From positions 2,542,001 to 2,606,000 of the forward strand of contig CBDCLS010000006.1 in assembly GCA_965218775.1 (NCBI GenBank): 64,000 nt of DNA, read 5' to 3'. Origin of the DNA: CAUZIZ01 sp965218775. Lineage in GTDB: Bacteria; Acidobacteriota; UBA6911; RPQK01; JAJDTT01. Positions within the stretch are counted from its first letter, which is position 1; every line of letters begins with the position of its first letter. Shown here piece by piece: positions 8,001 through 17,500 of the stretch. The translations under genes and the position numbers were made by a program. The notes beneath the pieces were generated by a model. The model saw nothing but the letters and a program-made list of their open reading frames with translations, made no database searches and was not told the origin of the DNA.

Positions 8001-8867
8001 CTCGCGGATGTTGTGCTTTCCGGCGAACTCCTGAACGTACCGATTCAGGTGCTTCGGGCTGATCTTGTGGAAGGTTCCCTTGTGCGCTCGCTTGAGCATC
8101 GACCAGAACGACTCGATTCCGTTGGTGTGGGCCATGCCGTTGACGAATTCCGCCACTGAGTGCTTTACCGTCGCATGGACGAACGGGAGGCTGTCATAGG
8201 CTGGGGCGTCGTCAGTAAACACTGTCGCGCCTTGGGCAGCGTGATCGAAGACGAAGCCTTGTAGAGTCTCCGCATCGGTGTTGAGTACCACCTTGGCCGC
8301 AACCTGATTGCTAGCCCGATCCTTTGCGCCCACAACGGCAACCTTCCCAACAGGACCGCGCCCAGTGTCCGCTAGAGTCTTCCGCTTGGCGTTGCTCATA
8401 TTGCGGCGGCGCCCACCAAAATACGATTCGTCCACTTCCACCGGCCCAGAGTAGCCGCCTTCCCCACTACCGCCAGTCCAGGCTTCACGGATGCGGTGCA
8501 GCATGAACCAGGCCGTAGGTTGCGAGACCCCTATATCCCGGCTGAGCTTCATGCTGGCAACGCTCTTTAGACTGGTCAGGCAAAGGTAAATGGCAATGGC
8601 CCACTTGTGGAGTGGAACCTTGGAGTTAGCCATCGCCGTTCCCGTCCGAATGCTGAAGTAGCTCCGGCAGTCAGAGCACCAGTAAGGCATGTACTTGTGG
8701 GTTGCTCGGGTCGTCCGCACGCTGCCACACTTCCCGCAGCATCGGGCATTGATCCACAGGACGGACTCAAACCACTTGCTGGCCGCTTCCTCCGTTGGGA
8801 ACATTTCCATGAGTTGAATGAGTGTCAGTCCTTTTCTGTGAGCTTTGCCCGGGGCTTTTTGTGCCAT
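7890..8867 (-). CDS. IS1595 family transposase
   Basis: The 325-residue protein has the two parts of ISXO2/IS1595 transposases. The first is an N-terminal zinc ribbon (CCGKCGSVRTT near residue 43, WCSDCRSYFSIR near 63). The second is a DDE-type domain with VEVDESYFGG (Asp near 146), VFTDDAPAYD and the late NGIESFWSMLKR block. Length is normal and the frame is intact. The ATG follows AGGAGG at seven bases. A strong promoter starting in the right inverted repeat drives it. It probably catalysed the insertion that interrupted the neighbouring STAND gene. Confidence 0.95.
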   Translation of the reverse strand: MAQKAPGKAHRKGLTLIQLMEMFPTEEAASKWFESVLWINARCCGKCGSVRTTRATHKYMPYWCSDCRSYFSIRTGTAMANSKVPLHKWAIAIYLCLTSLKSVASMKLSRDIGVSQPTAWFMLHRIREAWTGGSGEGGYSGPVEVDESYFGGRRRNMSNAKRKTLADTGRGPVGKVAVVGAKDRASNQVAAKVVLNTDAETLQGFVFDHAAQGATVFTDDAPAYDSLPFVHATVKHSVAEFVNGMAHTNGIESFWSMLKRAHKGTFHKISPKHLNRYVQEFAGKHNIRELGTLAQMRDTVARLIGRRLLLRDLIVDNGLSSGSRS

Positions 8868-8893
8868 CGTTCAACCTCCTAAAGTATGAGAAT

Positions 8894-8922
8894 ATCATAC
8901 TCGATGGGGAAGGCTTTGTCAA
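8894..8922 (-). promoter_or_regulatory. Transposase promoter with overlapping palindrome
   Basis: On the minus strand TTGACA (8922-8917), exactly 17 bases, then TATGAT (8899-8894). The -35 lies in the inner edge of the right inverted repeat. The -10 is covered by a palindrome AGTATGA-GAATA-TCATACT (8883-8901), a candidate operator for self-control of transposase expression. Confidence 0.7.
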
Positions 8923-8961
8923 CGTTTATTTATAATCCCCAAAAAGATCAACATCTCGAGA

Positions 8962-10653
8962 GTGGTAGTAGCCTCACCAAGTGACGTTCAGGCCGAGCGG
9001 GACGTTCTATCAGTGGTGTTGGAAGAACTGAACCGGGGGGTGGCTGCGGATCGAAACTTGCGACTCGAACTCTGCCGCTGGGAGACAGATACCTACCCGG
9101 GGGTTCACCCTGAAGGCCCCCAGGGCTTGATCGACCCTCACCTGAAAATCGAAGACTGCGAGATTTTGATCGGCTTGTTCTGGAAGCGATTCGGGACACC
9201 GACCCAAGCTGCTAGCTCAGGAACCGAGCACGAATTCCGCCTGGCCTACGAAGCCTGGAAACGTAGGAAGAAGCCTCAGATCCTCGTCTATTTCAACCAG
9301 CAGCCCGCTACTCCAAGGTCCAAAGAAGAGACGGAACAGTGGGGAAGGGTGCTTGAATTTCAAGAGAACTTTCCCCGGGAGGGACTCTGGTGGCCCTACG
9401 ACGGGGTGTCTGATTTCGAGAAGCTGATTCGCAACCATCTGACCAATCTCATCCGCAATCAAACCTCGACGGCATCCGAGCCTCTGCTCGACACGATTCC
9501 TCCCACCAGCCTCGTGATGATCCCGAAAGGGGTCTCAGGTGACATGGAATACAACTACACCAGTCCCGTCTTCGACCCGCGAATGTTCAAAGGCCGGCGA
9601 GAGGAAAAATCGGAAATCCTGGATGGTCTACGCCAAGGGGACTCCTTCGCCATCATCGGCGGCACCCGCATCGGCAAAACCAGCCTCCTGTACGAATTGA
9701 AGCGCGTCATGCTGGAAGAGTTGGGCAGAGACCAGGGCTGGGTGGTTGGGCCCTTGTTTCTTAGCACCCACCAGTTTCCCGAACTCAGCCAGCGCGCCAT
9801 TTATCGGCAGATTATCCAGGAGTTCACCCAGACCATTCGCCCCATCCGATTTCCCGATCTCAAGGTCAATACCGATAAGCTCTTTGATCGCTCGGTCACG
9901 GAGGAGTCGGCTTTCCCCGCTTTCGTCAAGGTTCTGGCCAAGATCGTCGAGGAGGTGGCGGCCGACATGAAGATGGTGATCATGATCGACGAGGTGGATG
10001 AGCTGCAGCGTCATGATTGGTCGAATACCTTCTTCAACAATCTGCGACACCTGATTAGCCAGACCGGACTCAGCCGCAACGTGGCTATATGTATTGCCGG
10101 CACACTGGAGATCTTCTCTCTCTACAAGGTCGCGGGCTCGCCTTTTCTGAACGTTATCTCTGGCACCAAGAGCCTGAGGCTCCTTTCGCCTGAAGAGACG
10201 GCTGAGTTGGTCGGCGAGCCCACCAACCATCAGGTCGATGCCGAGGTGATCGACCACATCTACGATCAGACCGGAGGGCACCCCTTCCTGATCCAGTTCC
10301 TGATGAAGCATCTTTGTCGCAAGTTCGGAAGGGACCAAACGGCAGTGACGCCCCAAGACGTCGATGACCTGGTCGACAAGTTTTTCAAGGAGCGTGGCGA
10401 TTTCGAAAACTGGGAGGGCAAGTTCCGGGACGAGGACAGACTTGCCTACCGCTTCATTGCGGGCCGAGATCAGGGGGCGAAAAAAATGCAGGTGATTCAA
10501 ACCCTGGGCGACGCCGAACAAGCCAACACGTCCCTGGAGCTGCTCTGCCACACCGGCGTCATTCGCGAAACCGCCCGGAATCACTACCAGCGGGCTGGAA
10601 AGATGTTCGACGTCTGGTTTCAGGAAAATGTCTCGGTGCCTCACGGTGACTGA
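8962..10653 (+). CDS. DUF4062-like/STAND ATPase, native start removed by IS insertion
   Basis: The 563-residue remaining frame begins inside an N-terminal DUF4062-like (TIR-related fold) domain: VVASPSDVQAERD at the start, CEILIGLFWKRFGTPT near residue 75 and SGTEHEFRLAYE near 92. A P-loop ATPase follows: MFKGRREEKSEIL near 208, GGTRIGKTSLLYEL near 233, MVIMIDEVDELQ near 336 and TGGHPFLIQFLMKHLC near 436, plus a C-terminal winged-helix-like region. It resembles the ATPase end of the giant protein upstream. The IS1595-type element sits directly after the original ATG (6785). No ATG, GTG or TTG exists in frame between the IS stop codon at 8887 and GTG 8962, so any product lacks the first eight residues, part of the first beta-strand. 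It may be inactive or poorly translated. Confidence 0.85.
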   Translation: MVVASPSDVQAERDVLSVVLEELNRGVAADRNLRLELCRWETDTYPGVHPEGPQGLIDPHLKIEDCEILIGLFWKRFGTPTQAASSGTEHEFRLAYEAWKRRKKPQILVYFNQQPATPRSKEETEQWGRVLEFQENFPREGLWWPYDGVSDFEKLIRNHLTNLIRNQTSTASEPLLDTIPPTSLVMIPKGVSGDMEYNYTSPVFDPRMFKGRREEKSEILDGLRQGDSFAIIGGTRIGKTSLLYELKRVMLEELGRDQGWVVGPLFLSTHQFPELSQRAIYRQIIQEFTQTIRPIRFPDLKVNTDKLFDRSVTEESAFPAFVKVLAKIVEEVAADMKMVIMIDEVDELQRHDWSNTFFNNLRHLISQTGLSRNVAICIAGTLEIFSLYKVAGSPFLNVISGTKSLRLLSPEETAELVGEPTNHQVDAEVIDHIYDQTGGHPFLIQFLMKHLCRKFGRDQTAVTPQDVDDLVDKFFKERGDFENWEGKFRDEDRLAYRFIAGRDQGAKKMQVIQTLGDAEQANTSLELLCHTGVIRETARNHYQRAGKMFDVWFQENVSVPHGD

Positions 10654-10720
10654 ACGAGGCAAAGCCAAACAGACCGCGAGCAGAGAGCGCACAACAGCAG
10701 GACACCGCAATACCTCAAAT

Positions 10721-13700
10721 ATGAGTCTCGTAGACGATGCAGCACAGTTAGCACCTTCTCGGAAACGTGCAGAGAGGCCCAGCCCCGGGAAACCGGCGAG
10801 CGGTCAACAAGGGTCTACCCAGTCGCCACACTTCGGCAAAACCAGAGCCGATGGAAGACGATCCGCCCATCGGGTTCTGAGAGTCGCAATTCCCATCCTC
10901 GTTTTGATGGCCAGCCTGCTCCAGGCTCAGGTCACTCAGCTGGAGGGACGGATCATCAGTGAAGCGGGAGGAGGCGTCGACAGCGCCGAGTTCAGGGCGA
11001 CCAACCGGGAGACGGGACAAGCAACGTCGGGTCTCGCCGACGAGCGTGGGGTGGTGTTCCTCCGTCTCCCGGTCGGCACCTACACCGTGACCGTTAGGGC
11101 GGGCGGTCACCGGACGGTGGAAATCGACGACATCACCCTGAATGTAGCGATTCCGGCAAGGGTCAACGTCACCTTGAAGGCAGGAGAACCAAGTCAGACG
11201 CCGGAAAGCATGCACGCCACTGAAACGCAGTCGGTCATCAGCACCTCCAGCGCCGAGTTGGCCACCCTGGTCGACCGCAGGCAGATCTTGGATCTTCCGC
11301 TCAACGGCCGCAATCCTCTGCAGCTCTCAGGATTGCAGGCGGGTGTGAGCACCAACCTTACGGTAACTGAGGCAGCAATCAACGGCTTGCGCGGTTCGTT
11401 CAACAACGTTGTCCAAGACGGAGTCAACATCCAGGACAACTTCGACCGGAGCGACGGTCTATTTGGTGTTACGGCTCCGTCGGTGGAGAATGTGCTCGAG
11501 TTCAGCATCGTCACCCAGAACAGCGGTGCGGAATCCGGCTTCGGTGCATCGCAAATCCGGCTGGTGACGCCCTCGGGAGGAAATCAGTACCACGGCAGCC
11601 TCTTCTACTTCCATCGCAATTCGGCATTCAATGCCAACAGCTTTTTCAACAATGCCACTAAGCTGCCGCGGGAAGTGCTCCGGCGGCACCAGTTCGGTGG
11701 CCGGCTCGGTGGCCCGGTGTTGAGCGACAGGTTGTTCCTGTTTGCCTACTACGAGGGGACTCGTGAGGCACAGGAGACCAGTCTGCTCCGAACCGTTCTT
11801 ACCGAATCCGCCCGGGACGGGATTTTCACTTACGGTAAAGGCCAACCGGAAAGCTGCGATCTGACCGGGCAGGGAGGGATGGGTGCCTGCTCCGTCGATC
11901 TCTATACCTTTACTTCCCAGCGACCGGACACGACGATCGGAAATCTAATCCAGGATGACGTGATGCCCTTGCCGAACGATCCAAGTTTTGGCGACAAGTT
12001 GAACACCGCAGGTTTTCGCTTCAACAGCTCTCGTCCCCGACGGGCTAACCTTTGGGGGTTTCGAGTCGACTACTCTTTGAGCAGGAATCACAGTCTTGAA
12101 GCCACTTATAGCGAATTCCATCTGCGACTCCCTAGAGGCTTTCAGAATGTGGGCAGCGCCCGTGACATTGGCGAAGTCTTTCCGGGCTTGCCCGGGGGAG
12201 GTCATCGCTCCGTGCGCCGGCTCGTCACGGCGGCCTGGCGGGCGGACCTGAGCCGAAAGATCTCCAACGAATTCCGCTGGGGACTCCAGAGGCCAAGTTT
12301 CACTCAGTTCCAACCGCAGCTCTCGACTGGAACTGGAATCCCGACAGACTACCAATTGGAGTTACCTTTGGTGGACAATCCGATTCAGAATAGCTTAACC
12401 GAACGGCGAAAAGGATTGCTGCAGGAATTCTCGGACAACGTCGTCTGGGTTCGAGGCCGGCATAACATCCACTTCGGCGGCAACCTGCGCCTGAACGCGA
12501 GCGAGTTACGAGACGATAACGGAATCCTTCCCACCCTCAGCTTGGGTTTCCGTGGACCGGAGAATCCACTGCGTTTGGGCGAAGCCCTTTTTCCCGGGAA
12601 TCTCTCAGCTCGTGACCGGGATCGTGCCTCGCAATTGCTGGCTTTGCTCACAGGCACCAGGGAGTCTGCCCGTCAGACCTTCAACGCCACTGCCAGCAGC
12701 GAAGGCGTCGAGTTAGTGCCCGGCCGGAGTCAAGAATGGAATCTGCGACAGCGGCTCCTGAGTTTCTACGCAGCCGATACGGTTCGCATTCGCCCCAATC
12801 TCACGCTGAACTTGGGACTTCGCTGGGAATGGCACGGCGCTCCAACGGAGACCAGCGGGTTGGCCCTGCTTCCGGTTGGAGGGCTCGAAGTCCTGAGCAG
12901 CGAGAATGCGGTGATCGACCGCTTCGGGAGTGCAACCGGACGCCCCTTTTTTCGAAACGACTTGAACAATTTTGCCCCCACCGTAGGACTAGCCTGGGAC
13001 CCCTGGGGCGACGGACGATCGTCGCTGCGGGCCGGTTACACCGTTTCGTATGTTGTGGACAACGGCCAGAGCTCGATCGTGAATGCCCTCAACGCCAACG
13101 CAGCGACGAGCGTCACGCCTCTATTGGTGAACTTAACAGGAACCTTGAGTAAAGAATCCGTTCCCGAGCAGAAGCTTTTTGAGGAGGCTTTGGAATCCAA
13201 TGCAATTACTGAGACAGGAGGGCTCAAACTTAAACTTCCCAGAAGCTTGGAAGCTCACATCGCTCTGAGCCCGCTCAACGGACTATTTGCGATCGATCCC
13301 GAGCTGCGCACGCCTTATGTCCAGCAGTGGAACCTCAGCCTCTCACGCCAGCTCTTTGAAGGTACGGCTTTTGAGGCCCGTTATGTTGGCAATCGGGGAA
13401 TCGGTTTGGCGCGGGCGGTGGATCTTAACCAGCCGGATTTTATCGACAACGGATTCCTGGAAGACTTCAACCGGGCTCAGTTCAACCTGAAGAGCACGGG
13501 GAACCCCTATCTGGGTAGAGGACTGCGAATCTTCCCTCTCCTGGCCAATCGAGGACAGACACTGCTTCTTAATCCGCTGGTCCAACGAATGTTGCGAGAC
13601 GGGGAGATCGGAGAGCTGCTCTTTTTCATGTTTCAAAACCAGGATTCAGCCTTCGGATCAGGTGGCGTCGGCGCTTCCGAAATTCTGGGACCTGAGTTGT

Positions 13701-14524
13701 TCTACCCCAACCCCAACGCACTTTTTACGAGTTTTCTCGGCAACAATTCCTTCTCTTCCTACCATTCTCTTCAAACAGAGCTGCGGCGTCGTTTTGGCAA
13801 AGGCGTCTCCTTTCAAGCCAACTACACCTTCAGCAAGGTCTTGACCGACTTCTCCGGGACAGCTCAGAACTTCTCACCTTTCCTTGACGTCAATCGACCC
13901 AGCCTGGAGGGGCGAAGAGCTGGCTTCGATCTGACCCACGCCTTTGCCGGGAACTTCTTATTGGAACTGCCAGTGGGTCCAGGCCGGCGGTACGTCTCAA
14001 ACCGCGGACCCCTCGGTTGGATGCTCGAAGGCTGGCAAGCAAGCGGAATCATCAACTGGCGCTCTGGACCTCCGCTTTCGATTCTCTCCGGCCGCGGCAC
14101 TTTTGTCCGTCGGGAGTATTCTGAAAGCAACACTGTAGTCACGGACCTGACTCATTCCGAGTTGCAGTCCAGGACAGGCGACTTCCGCGATAGCGACGGC
14201 AACCCGCTGCTCTTTGATCCACCACTCGTCGATGCACTGAAGCATCCAGAGGCGGGATCAGTGGGAACTCTCGGATTGACCCCCGTGAGCGGGCCCGGAT
14301 TCGTGAATGTGGACATGAGCCTCATCAAGCGGATGAGAGTCAGGGAGAACTTTCTGGAGTTTCACGCCGAATTCTTCAACGTCTTCAACAACGTCAATTG
14401 GCAAGTCCCCAGAAACGCTTTCGGCGACGCCGTACAAAGGCTGAACGATCAAGATGACTTTGGACGAATCTTCCACACCTTCGATCCGCGGATCATCCAA
14501 TTCGCACTCAAGCTGAATTTTTGA
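10721..14524 (+). CDS. Oar-type TonB-dependent receptor with carboxypeptidase-regulatory-like domain
   Basis: Chosen start at 10721 gives about 1267 residues. An in-frame start at 10628 would overlap the ATPase gene by 26 bases. A membrane/signal segment (RVLRVAIPILVLMASLLQAQ) precedes a beta-sandwich (VTQLEGRIISEAGGGVDSAE) of the CarboxypepD_reg type. The plug follows (QILDLPLNGRNPLQLSGLQ, then VQDGVNIQDNF), then a large beta-barrel ending in FALKLNF with a terminal Phe. This is the acidobacterial Oar/OmpA-like TonB receptor pattern for outer-membrane uptake or surface assembly. It starts about 70 bases after the STAND gene and ends 18 bases before the YVTN gene, consistent with one transcription unit. 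Confidence 0.88.
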   Translation: MSLVDDAAQLAPSRKRAERPSPGKPASGQQGSTQSPHFGKTRADGRRSAHRVLRVAIPILVLMASLLQAQVTQLEGRIISEAGGGVDSAEFRATNRETGQATSGLADERGVVFLRLPVGTYTVTVRAGGHRTVEIDDITLNVAIPARVNVTLKAGEPSQTPESMHATETQSVISTSSAELATLVDRRQILDLPLNGRNPLQLSGLQAGVSTNLTVTEAAINGLRGSFNNVVQDGVNIQDNFDRSDGLFGVTAPSVENVLEFSIVTQNSGAESGFGASQIRLVTPSGGNQYHGSLFYFHRNSAFNANSFFNNATKLPREVLRRHQFGGRLGGPVLSDRLFLFAYYEGTREAQETSLLRTVLTESARDGIFTYGKGQPESCDLTGQGGMGACSVDLYTFTSQRPDTTIGNLIQDDVMPLPNDPSFGDKLNTAGFRFNSSRPRRANLWGFRVDYSLSRNHSLEATYSEFHLRLPRGFQNVGSARDIGEVFPGLPGGGHRSVRRLVTAAWRADLSRKISNEFRWGLQRPSFTQFQPQLSTGTGIPTDYQLELPLVDNPIQNSLTERRKGLLQEFSDNVVWVRGRHNIHFGGNLRLNASELRDDNGILPTLSLGFRGPENPLRLGEALFPGNLSARDRDRASQLLALLTGTRESARQTFNATASSEGVELVPGRSQEWNLRQRLLSFYAADTVRIRPNLTLNLGLRWEWHGAPTETSGLALLPVGGLEVLSSENAVIDRFGSATGRPFFRNDLNNFAPTVGLAWDPWGDGRSSLRAGYTVSYVVDNGQSSIVNALNANAATSVTPLLVNLTGTLSKESVPEQKLFEEALESNAITETGGLKLKLPRSLEAHIALSPLNGLFAIDPELRTPYVQQWNLSLSRQLFEGTAFEARYVGNRGIGLARAVDLNQPDFIDNGFLEDFNRAQFNLKSTGNPYLGRGLRIFPLLANRGQTLLLNPLVQRMLRDGEIGELLFFMFQNQDSAFGSGGVGASEILGPELFYPNPNALFTSFLGNNSFSSYHSLQTELRRRFGKGVSFQANYTFSKVLTDFSGTAQNFSPFLDVNRPSLEGRRAGFDLTHAFAGNFLLELPVGPGRRYVSNRGPLGWMLEGWQASGIINWRSGPPLSILSGRGTFVRREYSESNTVVTDLTHSELQSRTGDFRDSDGNPLLFDPPLVDALKHPEAGSVGTLGLTPVSGPGFVNVDMSLIKRMRVRENFLEFHAEFFNVFNNVNWQVPRNAFGDAVQRLNDQDDFGRIFHTFDPRIIQFALKLNF

Positions 14525-14542
14525 ATTAGGGAAGACTTTGAC

Positions 14543-17500
14543 ATGGGATACTTCATTCGAGTCGGCTCCTGGGCTTTGGTCGCTGCTGTGATCTCGGGCT
14601 TACCGCTCTGCTCTCTGATATCGGAAGCCGAGGCCCAGACTCGCGAAAACACCTCAGGGACGACGCAAGGAGGATTCCTCTACACGGTCGGTACTCTCTC
14701 GAATGATATCTCTGAATACCAAATCCAACGCAATCCCCAGAAATTGGCGAGCCAGCTGCCTGCTGGCAATTCTCCAGGCTTGGTGTTCGTGGATCCCAAA
14801 GGCGAATTCGTCTATGTGGCTAATTCTGACGGTGTGAACGTGTTCCGTATTGATAAAGAGGAAGATCGGCTGTTGATTCCGTTGGGGGCTGCACCAATCA
14901 CTGGGTCTGTGTCCTCTATAGCGGTGGCAGGTAGTTTTCTTTACGCTGCGCAAGCTGGATCGGACAGTGTTGTCATCTTCAGACTAGATCGGGGAAGTGG
15001 CGGCTTGGATCGACTAGGCAAGGTCATTGCCGGAGACAGCCCAGTCTCGGTGGCGGCGAGCCCGGACGGCCGCTTCGTCTTCGTGGCCAACCAGTCGTCG
15101 GACGACGTCAGCGTCCTTCGGCTGGATGCCAGCGGTACCCTCAGCGATGAGCGCCGAGTGACCGCCGGAAGAAGCCCAGCTTCGGTGGCGGTGAGCCCGG
15201 ACGGGGGTTTCATCTTCGTGGCCAACGCTGGTTCGGACGACGTCAGCATTTTTCGGCTGGATGCCAGCGGTACCCTCAGCGACAAGGTCCAGGTGGGCGT
15301 CGAAGATGGCCCAGTCTCGGTGGCGGTGAGCCGGGACGGCTTCGTCCTGGTCGCCAACCAGTCATCAGACAACGTCAGCGTCTTTCGGCTGGATGCCAGC
15401 GGAACCCTCGTCGATAAGGGCCCAGTGGACGTCGGAGACATCCCGGTCTCGGTGGCGGTGAGCCAGGACGGCTTCGTTTTTGTGGCCAACGCTGGTTCGA
15501 ATGACGTCAGCGTCTTTCACCTGGATGAAGTCAGAGGGGGTGGGAGTCCTACCTCGAGAAAAGGCAGAGCAGACAGCAGCGGGCAGCAGAGCGAAGCGGG
15601 TGGAGGAGCCCTCAGCGACGTGAGACAGGTGGCCGCCGGAACTAGTCCAGTCTCGGTGGCGGTGAGTCTGGACGGAGGCTTTGTCCTGGTCGCCAACCAG
15701 TCTTCGGGCAACGTCAGCGTCTTTCGGCTGGATGCCAGCAGCGGGACCCTCACCGACGAAGTCCAGGTGCCTGTCGGGGATGGCCCATCCTCGGTGGCGG
15801 TGAACCGGGACGGCTTCGTCTTCGTGGCCAACGCTGGTTCGGATGACGTCAGCGTCTTTCGGCTGGACGACGTCAGCGAGACCCTCGGGGAACTAGACTT
15901 GGCGGAGACCGGACGTCTCCCGAGCTCGGTGGCTGTGAGCCGGGACGGATTCGTCTTCGTGGCCAACGCTGGTTGGGATAACGTTAGTGTCTTTCGGCTG
16001 GATGACGATGGGAGTCTCGGCGACGAGGTCCGGGTGGACACCGGTAGCGGCCCGGCCTCGGTGGCGGTGAGCCCTGACCCAGGCGTCGTCCTGGTCGCCA
16101 ACCAGTCTTCGGGTGACGTCAGCGTCTTTCGTCTGGATGACGGCGGGACCCTCACCGACGAAGTCCGGGTGCCTGTCGGGGATGGCCCATCCTCGGTGGC
16201 GGTGAGCCCGGACGGCTTCGTCTTCGTGGCCAATGCTGGCTCGGGTGACGTCAGTGTCTTTCGGCTGGATGCTAGCGGTATCCTCAGCGATGAGGTCCGG
16301 GTGGCCGCCGGAGACTTCCCATCCTCAGTGGCGGTGAGCCCAGACGGACGCTTCGTTCTGGTGTCCAACAGGTTTTCGGGCAACGTCAGCGTTTTTCGTC
16401 TGGACGGCAGCAGCGGGACCCTCGGTGACGAGGTCCGGGTGGCCGCTGGAGACTTCCCATCCTCGGTGGCGGTGAGCCCGGACGGCTTCGTGTTTGTGGC
16501 CAACGCTGGTTCGGACGACGTCAGCGTCTTTCGGTTTGACCCTGCTTTTGGTTTATCCGATCAGCCTCCTACCGGACGGAGTCCGCAGGCCGTGGCGGTT
16601 CATCCCTCGGGCCGATTTTGCCTCGTAACCAATCTGAGTCCGAACGATCCAAAGGATGCTCTCCGGAGGGGCTCCGTGTCTATCCATCGGATCGACTCCT
16701 CCACCGGTGCTCTGAGCCCTTTTACTCATCCCAGATTTGTGGACGCGGGCAAAGGGCCCTTCGCGATAGCTATCGAGCCTGGAGGACAACACGCCTATAC
16801 AACCAACCTTTTTTCGAATGATGTCTCAGTTTTCCAGATTGACGAACAGAATTGCGTTGAGGAAGATAAAGCTGCCACAAGCTGTTTGACATTAACCGGG
16901 ACAGTACCGGTTGGGATGACTCCGGCCGATGTCAAAGTCACGCCGGACGGCTCTCACGTTTACGTGGCTAATTTTGATTCGGACTCGATCTCGATCTTGG
17001 ACCGCAATACAGGCCAATTAAGCTCAAAGCGGCAGGCGCCGCCGGATTCGGGTCCGTTCAGCCTGGGAATCGATTCCGAAGGATCGTTTCTCTATGTCGC
17101 CAATTTCAAATCCGATACGGTGTCCCAGTATGAGATTCTCCAAGACGGGGAGCTGATGCTCAAACAGACTCTGCCAACGTGTAGCGCAGCCAGCGCAGAT
17201 AATTGCACCGGGCAATCCCCGATGGCCGTAGCAGTAGCAGACGAGGCAGGAGAGGGGCAGAAGCGATTCCTCTACGTGGCCAAAGCCGGTTCGAATAACA
17301 TCTCACAATACGAGGTCGGCGGCGACGGAGCATTGACCTCGCTGGGGCGGGTTCCCACCGGCGCCGGGCCGGCAGCTATGGCGGTGGATCCGGCCGGCGA
17401 TTTCCTCTACCTCTCGAATCTCGGAGCCAACACCGTGTGGATGTACGGCATCGACGAAGACGGGCAGCTGCGCCTGCAGACCGCTGCTCCGGCCGGTCTA

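Larger units (their letters stand above)
6796..8940. mobile_element. IS1595-type insertion element with cargo genes, 2145 bp
   Basis: Both ends carry the same perfect 23-bp inverted repeat, GGGGATTATAAATAAACG followed by TTGAC (6796-6818, and the complement at 8918-8940). It is flanked by an exact 8-bp duplication AAAAAGAT at 6788-6795 and 8941-8948; eight bases is the usual duplication for the IS1595 family. It encodes an IS1595-type transposase on the minus strand and three to four cargo frames on the plus strand. The insertion lies immediately after an ATG (6785-6787). Deleting the element and one duplication gives a continuous frame ATG AAA AAG ATC AAC into the ATPase gene at 8962. Perfect ends and duplication imply a recent insertion. 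Confidence 0.95.

Noticed and set aside
9628..10710. Minus-strand 360-codon frame opposite the DUF4062-ATPase gene
   Set aside because: The plus strand carries clear ATPase motifs; the minus product has no domain pattern.
15517..16503. Long minus-strand frame of 328 codons
   Set aside because: It is the antisense shadow of the GC-rich tandem propeller repeats; the product is Thr/Ser/Pro-rich low complexity with no start signal.
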